In this document: positions 56,999 through 64,000 of the stretch, piece by piece
How the letters are laid out: each line of letters begins with the position of its first letter
How positions within the stretch are numbered: position 1 is the stretch's first letter
DNA from: Eledone cirrhosa
Lineage: Eukaryota > Mollusca > Cephalopoda > Octopoda > Eledonidae
Length of the DNA: 64,000 bases
Reading direction: 5' to 3'
Assembly (NCBI GenBank): GCA_964016885.1
Contig: OZ024747.1
Location: forward strand, 7,661,795-7,725,794
Translations under genes and position numbers: made by a program
The notes under the pieces: model-generated
What the model was told of the DNA's origin: nothing
The model's database searches: none
What the model saw: the letters and a program-made list of their open reading frames with translations, nothing else

Positions 56999-58765
56999 TG
57001 ATCATCTTCATTTAACGTCCATCTTCCATGCTAGCATGGGTTAGACATATATATAGATATAATCCTTGGGTTAGACACATATATATATATATATATAATC
57101 CTTGGGTTGGACATATATATATATATATAATCCTTATCGAGCCCTCTTCGGATTTTAGTCTTCACGTTTATTATTACTATATATATATATATTCTTTATT
57201 ATGGTTAAGTGATGAGTCTTGTTACTCTGGAGTTTCACCTGTGTACTCAGAGGATAATCAAATAAGATTGAATATTTAGTGACAGAGAGGCAGTATGAAC
57301 AGGAAAGAAACATAGGGGAGGTAGGAGTGGGGTGGATGGGCACATGCGGAGGGTTGCTTGTAAGGAAGATGTGGATAATAATAAAGAGAATATGAGGAAG
57401 GAGAAAAAGATAAAATAAGTGTTGTTGGTAAATAGAAGACGACAATAAATAAATAAAACAAAGTAAATTAAATGGGTGAGTGGATATCAATTGATAGACA
57501 AAAAAAAAAATAATAATGTGATCAGCTAAAGAAACTTCTAGTGAATTGATGGTGGTGGTGATAAGAAACAGATCATCATCATCATCATTTTACGTCCACT
57601 TTTCCCTGCTTGCAAGGGTAATAATTGGTTTATAAAACCATCATCACCATCACCACCACCACCACCGCCGTCATCGTCACCACCACCACCATCATTACCA
57701 CAACCACTACCATCACCACCACCATTATAAATATTTATATATATATATGTATAACCCTTATTGAGCACTCTTCGGATTTTAGTCTTCACATTTATTATTA
57801 CTAGTGGTAAGGTGTTGGACTTATGATCATAATGTCGTGGGTTCGATTCCTGGGCTCGGTTACGTGTTGTGTTCTTGAGCAAAACACTTCATTTCACTTG
57901 CGCCACTATACTCAGCTGAAAATGAGTATCAACAATAGCTGGGGGCTTAACCCGGCAATAGATTGCGTCCTACCTGCGTCTTGTACTCTTAGTCGCTTCA
58001 CGACTATGGAAAAAAAAAAAAATATATATATAGAAAGGCTTCTACAGGACTAGAACTGTTTCCTGAATGAAACAGTTCTAGTCCTGTAGAAGCCTTTCTA
58101 TATTAAATATTTATACTCTGCTATGTATTGAGTACCTTACTTACTGTGGTTACCCCCAATTGAACCCGGGATAAACTTATATATATATATATATACATAT
58201 GAAGTAAGCCCCTCCTTCTTCCCCTCTTTACACAAAACTACATGTTATACTTACAGTGAGCTGCACACTACTGTGTATTTTCAATTTATCATCTGGTAAG
58301 AGAATATCACGGGGATCTTTTAGCTGTTTCTTCTGAAAAATATATATGTACATATTGAATAATAAATAAGTTTGATATAAGTATGTATTTTTTATAGTTC
58401 TCTTTTGAAATGGTAGGGTATTATTTGAGGCAGATTTGGCTGTTATTTTTTGTAGGACAAATGACCACATAGAATCTCCTTGTTGGCTCATTTAATAATA
58501 TGCTGTTGTTGTTTAGCCCTAGGTCAACCGTGATACAAAATATGTATTACAAACACAGTGGCAGAAACCTTACATAAACAACTACCATCATAATAATAAA
58601 AGAACTCACCTAAATATCACTTGAACTGACCTAGCTTTCACCTACACACCTCACAAACGCCCCCCACCTCCTCAAACAGACTTACCTGATTTTCACCTTT
58701 TCCTTTCGCCTTGCCAGTAGATTGTGGTAATACTATGTTGTTGATGGCAACTTGTCTGTAGCCCA
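44424..58765 (-). CDS. RPP30: ribonuclease P/MRP protein subunit p30, 5' end not found
   Basis: This protein subunit of nuclear RNase P and RNase MRP acts in tRNA 5' maturation and rRNA processing. Minus-strand exons in transcript order: 58765-58686 (GYRQVAINNIVLPQSTGK), 58332-58255 (KKQLKDPRDILLPDDKLKIH), 56269-56195 (AKLKQLSRLTLIFSKAEQVH), 55539-55474 (IQAYDILAVQPIDKDLFH), 48257-48168 (ACQTLEVDIISLDLTEPLPF), 47429-47313 (AIERGIHFEIQYGPLIRD), 46043-46014 (NFILSSGCDN), 45460-45434 (TLDLRGPYD), about 45190-45111 (GLMLGLSELKVRAAITTNCQ), 44608-44424 (ARKAGRSMVSMMKLDD ... KRKKRKV, TGA). Order and spacing match human RPP30 (YDVVAVFPKTEKLFH, RGPYDVANLGLLFGLSES) along the Rpp30 TIM-barrel fold. Exon edges fit GT-AG and agree in phase, except after GPYD. 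About 25 N-terminal residues are missing and probably lie upstream. Confidence 0.93.
44685..45110 (-). other. last RPP30 intron, nothing else seen
   Basis: This is the central part of the intron between exons 45,190-45,111 and 44,608-44,424 (donor GTGAGT, acceptor GTACAAAG). It is AT-rich; I recognise no repeat family or exon in it. Confidence 0.5.
45434..46043 (-). CDS. RPP30: RPP30 micro-exons of 30 and 27 nt
   Basis: Exon 46,043-46,014 is 30 nt (acceptor TTTGTTTCAG, donor GTGAGT) and encodes NFILSSGCDN. Exon 45,460-45,434 is 27 nt (acceptor CTCCTGTAG, donor GTGAGA) and encodes TLDLRGPYD. Both align without gaps to the human stretch NVIISSAAERPLEIRGPYD. They are easily missed by gene finders. 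Confidence 0.85.
46255..46835. repeat. 44-bp minisatellite, about 13 copies
   Basis: The unit, read from TGTGATGACTGGCAACATGT through AGTGCTGACCAAGCTCACCTCACC, repeats at exactly 44-bp steps (46,261; 46,305; 46,349; 46,393; ...). One copy lacks a base near 46,510. The last two or three copies change to ACACCTGTGCAGGTATGGCA. It lies in the RPP30 intron between exons 47,429-47,313 and 46,043-46,014. Confidence 0.93.
46836..47260 (+). mobile_element. LINE reverse-transcriptase relic
   Basis: Plus-strand frames read EAFDRICHTNVWWSL, then VVSKVKIKNEFSDEYSIEIG and SKDKKCN-like remains. They parallel [34 protein letters not shown] and NLAKTKVL of the copy at 24,505-26,930. Many stops; a decayed fragment directly abutting the minisatellite. 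Confidence 0.7.
48258..49731. other. RPP30 intron, proximal part before the nested gene
   Basis: Contains a LINE C-terminal/3' scrap near 48,700-48,810 (CATGTCCATACCAGCGCAGT, TTCATCTGTACTGTGTTG, matching the minus-strand LINE ends). A (TA)/(CA)-rich zone lies at 49,060-49,380. The immediate upstream region of the nested gene (49,440-49,731) is CA-rich; a promoter there is likely but no element is certain. Confidence 0.5.
49732..55078 (+). CDS. unrecognised single-pass membrane protein, 393 aa, nested in an RPP30 intron
   Basis: Three exons, 49,732-50,258, 53,364-53,670 and 54,731-55,078, join with GT-AG signals (CG|GTGAGG ... TTCAAG|A; AAG|GTAAGA ... CCCCCAG|ATT) in matching phase to give 1,182 nt including TGA. 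The open frame continues upstream in-frame, but only through a CA-repeat with no ATG, so ATG 49,732 is chosen. Residues 1-52 are Asn-rich with NSS and NNT glycosylation-type sites. One hydrophobic helix spans about 53-77 (LSVICAGILLLITIFISTVV). Then come NVGLALWEGWGYATTRIKQE, a basic segment, a Thr/Lys/Met low-complexity stretch, a helical piece RYIQHTHLFLLQNVYDYLQQ and an acidic ED-rich tail. Topology and function are unknown; I recognise no family. Coding is inferred from splice and phase agreement. Confidence 0.72.
50259..53363. repeat. intron 1 of the nested gene: dispersed-repeat cluster
   Basis: About 50,620-51,200 and 51,480-51,600 hold at least four copies of a family reading AGGGAGATTTCGCTGCTGTT, TTGTTGTTACTGCTTAGCTC, CCAGGTTAACACCCTGATCA. 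A LINE C-terminal relic is at about 51,230-51,430 (GKRSRGRQPKWWLDNVNSWT). Three copies of a 23-bp unit (AGCAGTCATGACCATCCCAC) lie at 51,598-51,665. Two antisense SINEs span 51,670-51,985 and another lies at 53,105-53,290. A LINE/SINE 3' module with (ATC)n is at 52,760-53,000. Confidence 0.65.
53671..54730. other. intron 2 of the nested gene
   Basis: Starts with (CA/TA)-rich sequence, then carries an antisense SINE at about 54,105-54,245. A 22-bp tandem duplication (TTTGGAGGTGAAATTTGTTT) lies at about 54,370-54,412. No further exon is evident. Confidence 0.55.
55226..55231 (+). terminator. polyadenylation signal of the nested gene
   Basis: AATAAA within AAGGGAATAAAGAATAAG, 148 nt after the stop codon of the membrane-protein gene and on its strand. 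It is followed by a TG/T-rich stretch (TTGTTTGTTTTGGAGG), the usual downstream context. Confidence 0.65.
55232..56194. repeat. mariner-type 3' end, small tandem repeat and MITE between RPP30 exons
   Basis: 55,329-55,416 repeats the mariner-type end found at 7,296-7,386. The RPP30 exon 55,539-55,474 follows. A 24-bp unit (AGAGACCAGCAGCCAGTGGT) is present three times at 55,664-55,740, then the MITE at 55,794-56,008 and a LINE 3' scrap at 56,015-56,110. Confidence 0.65.
55794..56008. mobile_element. piggyBac-type MITE (TTAA-flanked), 215 bp
   Basis: TTAA at 55,790-55,793 and 56,009-56,012. Ends CTCTTTAGCATTTAAACCGG and GTAAATGCTAAAGTG. The interior TCTCACCTCTTTGAGTTCAA, GGTATTGTTCTCAAAATA, CTCATAGATTCGATATGTGA is as in the 6,304 copy. 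It is the fullest two-ended copy after that one. Confidence 0.85.
56330..56460 (-). repeat. repeat inverted relative to 58,045-58,175
   Basis: CCCGGGTTCAATCAGAGGTA, AAGGTACTCAATACATTAG and GCACTAGAACTGTTTCATTC correspond to the reverse complement of the segment after the hairpin at 58,028-58,103. Both are copies of one dispersed element in the same RPP30 intron. Confidence 0.75.
56470..57060 (+). repeat. LINE/SINE 3' modules and (TA)n
   Basis: 56,476-56,745 is a full-looking module: (ATC)n, CGTTTTACGTCCGTTCTTCC, GGGTTAGACGGGTTGTCCTG, TTGATTTCTACAGCTGGATG, CACCAACCTCATTTACAGTG. Similar copies are at 52,760-53,000 and 62,390-62,540. (TA)n tracts follow, with another copy start at 57,000-57,050. 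Confidence 0.75.
56796..56930. repeat. long hairpin, about 52-bp arms
   Basis: The left arm at 56,796-56,847 (ATTATAAGAACAGATTAAAG ... TTTCACCCTTAA) is complementary to the right arm at 56,879-56,930, apart from one or two mismatches. The loop is about 31 nt. It lies in the RPP30 intron between exons 58,332-58,255 and 56,269-56,195. Confidence 0.9.
57061..57794. other. RPP30 intron, low-complexity DNA
   Basis: Repeated TA-rich units (TCCTTGGGTTAGACACATAT) at 57,060-57,135 look like a short tandem repeat of a LINE end. A purine-rich stretch lies at 57,280-57,500. An (ATC)n/LINE 3' scrap is at 57,570-57,625 and (CAC/ATC)n at 57,640-57,725. No exon is seen. Confidence 0.55.
57795..58010 (+). 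repeat. tRNA-derived SINE copy
   Basis: GGTAAGGTGTTGGACTTATG, GTGGGTTCGATTCCTGGGCT (box-B region), CTTGAGCAAAACACTTCATT, CTCAGCTGAAAATGAGTA, ending in a poly-A-like run at about 58,008-58,022. Same family as 8,050-8,340. Confidence 0.75.
58028..58103. repeat. perfect 35-bp hairpin
   Basis: 58,028-58,062 (ATATAGAAAGGCTTCTACAG ... AACTGTTTC) is exactly complementary to 58,069-58,103, with a 6-nt loop CTGAAT. It lies 152 nt below the RPP30 exon 58,332-58,255 in genome order, hence just after that exon's donor in the transcript. Confidence 0.95.
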
Positions 58766-60690
58766 CTGTAATAGAAGAGATGGAGAGATTAGTATTGGTG
58801 AAGGTGGTAGAAGTAATAATAGAATGATGGTGGTTTGGTGATAGTGGTAGTACTATGTTGTGGGCTGCAACCTGTATATTAAGTCTTAATGTCCTGCATC
58901 ACATGAAACTGCATTAGCAAGACATTCTTGAAAAGTACAAAACAGTATTATGAATTCATCATCATATTAAAAGTTAAAGCCATTACTCTAATACTGCAGA
59001 TTTTTACAATGATCTGTCAACAAGTAAAGATACTGTGAACATTTGAATTAAGAGACTCCATTTTTAGACATTTTTTACTAAATCATGACAAGATGTAAAG
59101 ACTTAAGCCTAGAGAGGTTTACCAGGCTGGAACTTATTTGGTTTCATGAGGCACTAACTGACTGAGAATAGAAGACACCCTCTTTGGACAGGACACCAGT
59201 CCATCAAAAGATTGACCACAGCTGCTGAAACTCATTAAGTGATAGAGAATACAAGACACCTTCTCTTGACAGGACACCCTGTGAGATGGAGTAGCTATTC
59301 CAGTGAGTCTCCCTTGCTGCCCTCCATCCTGTTGGCTGGGACCATGAGACGGACTGACCCTTCAGTTTCATTTATGGTGATGGCATGTGGATTAGATTTA
59401 CTTCCATAAAACATGATTAGTAAGAAAGTGAAAACATTTAAATTCCACTGTTATTCTGACGGTTACCCCCCTTGAATGATGATGATGATGATGATGAGGT
59501 TTTTTTTCTTTGTTTTTTTTTTTTTAATGGCTCAATGAGAGGAGAAATGGCAGTGCCCATGTCCCTTTTCAGTACTAGGTCTGCCTTGGTTATGTTTCTC
59601 TATAGTGAAAGGTATTCCAGATGTGACCATCCCATATCACCCAGTCTTTACAAATATAGTTTATCAGTCTACATTAATCTAATCTAAAGAGAGAAAAGTA
59701 ATATTTTGAGTTAGAAGCTCCATATTGTCACAGATGGTGGTAGGAGGTGAAAATGCTATTAAAAATGATGATGATGATGATAGTGGTGGTGATAATGATG
59801 GTAGTAGTGGTAGCGGTGATGATGGTGATAATGATAGTGGTGGTGATAATGATGATGATGATGCTATTAAGATGAGAATAATGATAATGGCGGTATTAAT
59901 GATGACGATGGTGATAATTGTAATGGGTCCTTTTGATGTCAGTACAGAATAAAGGAATAAATAGAGGGAGGGAAGAATCAATAATGGTGGCTGTGGGTAT
60001 AGTGGGGAGGATATGAACTCTCCACTAACACCCCAACCCCTCAGTGACATGGTCACTCACACATACGACCTTCTTTCAACCTGTGAACCAATAACTGAAG
60101 TTGATATGGTAACGCTGAGAGAGAGGAGGAAAGGGGAAATGGAAGCAAAGGAAGAGAAGAGTAGAATGTGAGGGGGAAGGGGAGGGGGAGAAAGCGAGAG
60201 AGAAGTTTAGAGCCAGATCAGCTTTGATTGAGCAGACCTATGATCAAAGGTGTTCAAAAACACCTCATAATATTGTTATTAAGACAGTATGTCATAGGAG
60301 GTCAATTTGGCAGAGTCAGAGAACTCAGACACTCCTTCTAGTGGGTCCTGTCAGAAGCAACCAGCCCCAATTGATCTGGTTGGATCCCCAAGAGTGACCA
60401 GCTGAGCTCATGGATGTTGTCCGACCATCTTACTCTGGATCTACCACTGGGTCTCCTGCCAGTTGGTTTTGTCTGTGAAATATGCTTAGTCAGTGGTGGT
60501 GGCCCTCTTGCAGTAGCAATGGTGGTGGCTTTGTGTGTGTGTACATGTGTGTGTGTACATGTGTGCGGTGTTGATACAAGTGGTGGTGAGGAGGAAGGAG
60601 AAGAAGATGAAGGATAGGGCTGAAGGTGAAGTAAGTAGCAAACACAGCTGACCTTGAAATTCCCAATAATGTGAGAGAAAAGACATAGTC
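58766..60690. other. upstream RPP30 intron or flank
   Basis: No exon encoding the RPP30 start is recognised. The stretch has a repeat of the AGGCAGATTTGGCTG family nearby (58,400-58,530 and 60,210-60,310). (GAT)n microsatellites lie at 59,475-59,495 and 59,765-59,870. A minus-strand LINE C-terminal relic at about 60,340-60,480 reads GRRPSGRSRVRWSDNIHELS. Confidence 0.5.
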
Positions 60691-61065
<375 letters not shown>

Positions 61066-62389
61066 ATTTTCAAGCAAGCAGTGCCCTTGTTCTCAGTGGT
61101 AATCCAGGATCAACCTACCATGCACCTTCTGTTTGATCAGGGAGGATAGGAAGGGGTGCAGTAGCCACGAGGGAAAGGAATACCCCCAGTTCTACCTCTC
61201 ACCACCACAATTGAGGAAAAAGGTGCAAGAGGAAGTGGAGAGGGGGGGGGGAATATACTCTCTGCAATAACACTCCCCATACCTCTTCACCCTATGCCTT
61301 CTCCCCACTCACTAACAGTACACACACACTCCTCCCTCCTCACAGTCCAAGAGCAAAATTCCTCTAATAAGATCACTACCACGCAATCCTTCCCTCCTAC
61401 TTCACCTCACCTACATCCCACCCCCCACCATTGTTCCCATGCAAACATTTGAGCTCAACAAAGACACAGCGACCAAACAGTTTGGAGCTGTACCTTTCCC
61501 TCATACATTCCACCACTACCATCATAAAGAGCCCTTTAAACAGTTGTTCAACCTGCTAGAAATAGCAGCCAAATTTCCTCAAATGACTATTATCATCATG
61601 GAAGGGATATTTTGAGAAAATGCTTTATAGCCAGATAACCTTCCTGATATCAACTCTATTAGTCACTTATTACGACATGCAGGGATAGGGTATACCTAAT
61701 CTAAAAAAACAGTATACATACATACACAAAAATAGGGGAAAATACATTAAAAATGTTACAAAATATAGCTTTTGTTAAATCATAAAAACCATTAGCAATA
61801 ATGAAATAACTTGTATTATTTTTATACTGGTTATTGCTGGCCTTGTGCCAAAAGTAGAAACAATTATTTTTATACTGGTTTCAGTCATTAGATAAGGGTC
61901 ATGCTGGGGCATTGTGGTCAGGGGTTTTAATCACCATAGCTCAGCTCCAGTGGAGGTGATTTAAATACATATTTCAGTCTGGTTCATATTTTATCAAATA
62001 TCAAAGTTACCTTCGACCTGGATCTCTCACAATAGGGCAGCCCATCCTAACGTGGAAAATGGATGTTAAACGATGATAATGAAGATGATGATATATTTGG
62101 ATGCTGTTCAAATTGTATGTATAGGTGTGTTCTGTTTTGGAAAAGCAATTTAGGAGGAGTCATTATAAATAATTCACTTATTTATTAACAGACAGAATTA
62201 GTCACCAGTGTCCACAATGTAGAACATAAAAATGCCAATTCACTAAATAAGATGAAATAAATATAATATTAATACACAAGCTTCACACTTGTTACTTTTA
62301 TTACTTCTTTTAGTGTGAGTACTATGTTCTTAACCCTTGCTTCTTTACTGGGAATGTGTGTGTACTAACAGCATAATATATCACCTATC
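61066..62389. other. intergenic or intronic, no gene recognised
   Basis: 61,130-61,560 is comparatively GC-rich and C-rich with no clear frame. SINE tail scraps (GCTGGCCTTGTGCCAAAAGT) lie near 61,830-61,870, and a reversed LINE 3' end at about 62,040-62,095. A segment CAACCTGCTAGAAATAGCAG near 61,550 also occurs at 45,826. Confidence 0.5.
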
Positions 62390-62925
62390 ATCATCATTTT
62401 ACGTCCACTTTTCCCTGCTTGCAAGGGTGGGACGGGAACTGATTCTGGCTTGATTTCTACAGCTGTATGCCCTTCCTAACACCAACCTCATTTACAGTGA
62501 ATGCTGGGGGCTTTTTTTCTGTGGCGCCTACACGACCACTTTGCAGTGGAATGATATGGACCCCTGTCCCTATCATCTCATTTCTACAGCTGAGTAAACT
62601 GGAGCAATGTGAAATAAAGTGTCTTGCTCAAGGAAACAACACATCACCCAGTCTGAGGATTGAACTCACAACCTTTCGATTGCAAGGCCAATGCTCTAAC
62701 TACTAAGCCATGTGCCTCCATACCTACTACTATTTCGTATTTTAGCTGCAGGTATTAAAAACTTCCTCTATAAATAAAAAAATTGGTAGAGCATTCGACA
62801 AGATACCTTGCAGTATTTAATTACACTTCTGCCCTTAATCCTTTCAGGGATTAATAAAATAACATACCAGTCATGTACTAGGTTGATGTAATCAACTAAC
62901 TCCCTGCCCGAATATTAGGGAAAAG
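62390..62925. repeat. cluster of three repeat copies
   Basis: A LINE/SINE 3' module at 62,390-62,540 (TTTTACGTCCACTTTTCCCT) comes first. It is followed by a reversed tRNA-derived copy at 62,555-62,725 (GTGTCTTGCTCAAGG, GGATTGAACTCACAACCTTT) and a sense fragment of the main SINE at about 62,785-62,925. Confidence 0.7.
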
Positions 62926-64000
62926 GGTAAAGACCCCCTTTGATCACAAATGACTGTGGTATTTGCACCTAGAAAGTTCTCCACCGAGATACAAGTCCAG
63001 GCAAGGTTGTTTGTGGAAGGCCAGCAATTCCCCATCATACTAGTCTCCCCTCTCCACATCACCGATGTTGTCTAAGGGAAAGGCAATGGCCAATACAACT
63101 TAGCTGATATTTGGTGTTGCTTTCTCAAAGCACAGATGCTTTGAGAAAGTAACGCCAAATATATCAGCCCGAGTTATATCAATGAATCGAAACAACAGAA
63201 GTAAGCTTTAATTGTTCTTTGTGTTTTTCTGTTCAACTTCTAGCTGTCTGATGAGGTCATAACTGTTGTATAACGTTTATCACCGAAATATATGTAACAG
63301 CGATTATGAATAAATGAAGTGAATTTGACTTACACATCATGATTATATATATATATATACGTTTGTGTGTGGTTGGCTTTAGGAAAGGTATTCAGCTGTA
63401 GAACAAGCTAAAATCAGTTCTGTATGAGCAAGACATTGTCACCTGACCAGGCATTTCTCATAACAGGACAACTCGTCTAACCCAAGCTAGTGTGGAAAAA
63501 TGGACGTTAAATGATGATGATATAAAAGAAGAGAGATGGTATCCTATATACATCTTCAGTTTATAACTTCATCCAGTTATGCACATTTCAAAGACATCGA
63601 AGTAGTTGTGTAATAATTATTTGATGTGTTATCATCAGACAGGTATGAAGGTGTGATGTTATTTTGTTTTTGTTATGCTCGCCATAGTATGGAACTCGAT
63701 GTTGACACTGTCTGATACCATATAGGTAATACCTCAAGGTATCCACTGATTACTTGGAATTATATATATATATATATATATACACACGTTTATTTAACTC
63801 TGTAACTACGGACCGGGTCAGAAAGGAAGTTACTAAACAGATTTTTGGCACCATAACTATCAACCGATTCCGACCTCAATAACGCATCAAATGGTTTAGA
63901 TGCCTCATTAGAATACCAGTTAACTAGCCGGGCCTGCATGCCTATAACACCACGTACTCAATTTCAAGTCTAGAGGAAGACCACGTTGACAGGGGTTTAG
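62926..64000. other. window end, repeats only
   Basis: Contains the hairpin at 63,104-63,167 and (TA)n at 63,340-63,358 and 63,762-63,782. A reversed LINE/SINE module lies at about 63,400-63,520 (GAGCAAGACATTGTCACCTG, CTAGTGTGGAAAAATGGACG). No coding exon is recognised. Confidence 0.5.
63104..63167. repeat. near-perfect hairpin, about 29-bp arms
   Basis: CTGATATTTGGTGTTGCTTT continuing CTCAAAGCA (63,104-63,132) pairs with 63,137-63,167 across a 4-nt loop CAGA. One mismatch and a 2-nt bulge. A terminal scrap of a foldback-type element is possible. Confidence 0.85.

Noticed and set aside
59679..60056. Ser/Leu/Ile-rich minus frame and Asp-rich plus frame
   Set aside because: Both come from the (GAT)n microsatellite.

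Overview
The window looks like nuclear DNA of a cephalopod mollusc, most likely an octopus. Three things point there: large intron-rich animal genes, the codon-level character of the ortholog exons, and above all the repeats. A tRNA-derived SINE recurs throughout, with a body about a key segment reading GGATGAAAGGCAAAG...GACC and a tail about missing or present GGCACAAGGCC, as does a LINE 3' end ending in (ATC)n followed by a TTTACGTCCACTTTTCC-like stretch. Both are familiar from octopus and squid genomes. The species call is inference; I could not run a search.

Layout. 1-11,395 is intergenic and repeat-filled, and ends in a head-to-tail array of about nine SINE copies (8,880-11,395). 11,606-15,902 (minus strand) is a complete two-coding-exon FAM98 gene (579 aa; tRNA ligase complex / arginine-methylation family, with an RGG-like Gly-rich tail). 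15,903-16,833 is a short head-to-head promoter region. 16,834-41,576 (plus strand) is a complete 22-coding-exon EIF3A gene; every splice junction joins in frame to give 1,229 aa and the conserved C-terminal ending [10 protein letters not shown]. Its polyadenylation signal is at 42,152. From 44,424 to at least 58,765 (minus strand) lies RPP30, the RNase P/MRP subunit p30; its last ten or so coding exons are present and its first exon lies beyond what I can identify. Inside one 7.2-kb RPP30 intron, on the opposite strand, is a three-exon gene (49,732-55,078) for a 393-aa single-pass membrane protein that I do not recognise.

Mobile DNA. Intron 9 of EIF3A holds a decayed piggyBac-type element with 14-bp terminal repeats and intact TTAA target duplications; at least four short TTAA-flanked elements elsewhere in the window share its ends and appear to be its MITE derivatives. 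Intron 5 of EIF3A holds a 2.4-kb antisense LINE with reverse-transcriptase, Cys/His-finger and C-terminal domains, broken by stops; relics of the same family occur in intron 1 of EIF3A and in RPP30 introns. There are also perfect hairpins, a 13-copy 44-bp minisatellite, a 0.46-kb direct duplication, long (TA)n and (TC)n tracts and poly-G/C runs.

Functionally the three recognised genes all serve RNA and translation: initiation-factor scaffold (EIF3A), tRNA ligation/RNA binding (FAM98) and tRNA 5' maturation (RPP30). Whether their proximity means anything cannot be judged from this window alone.
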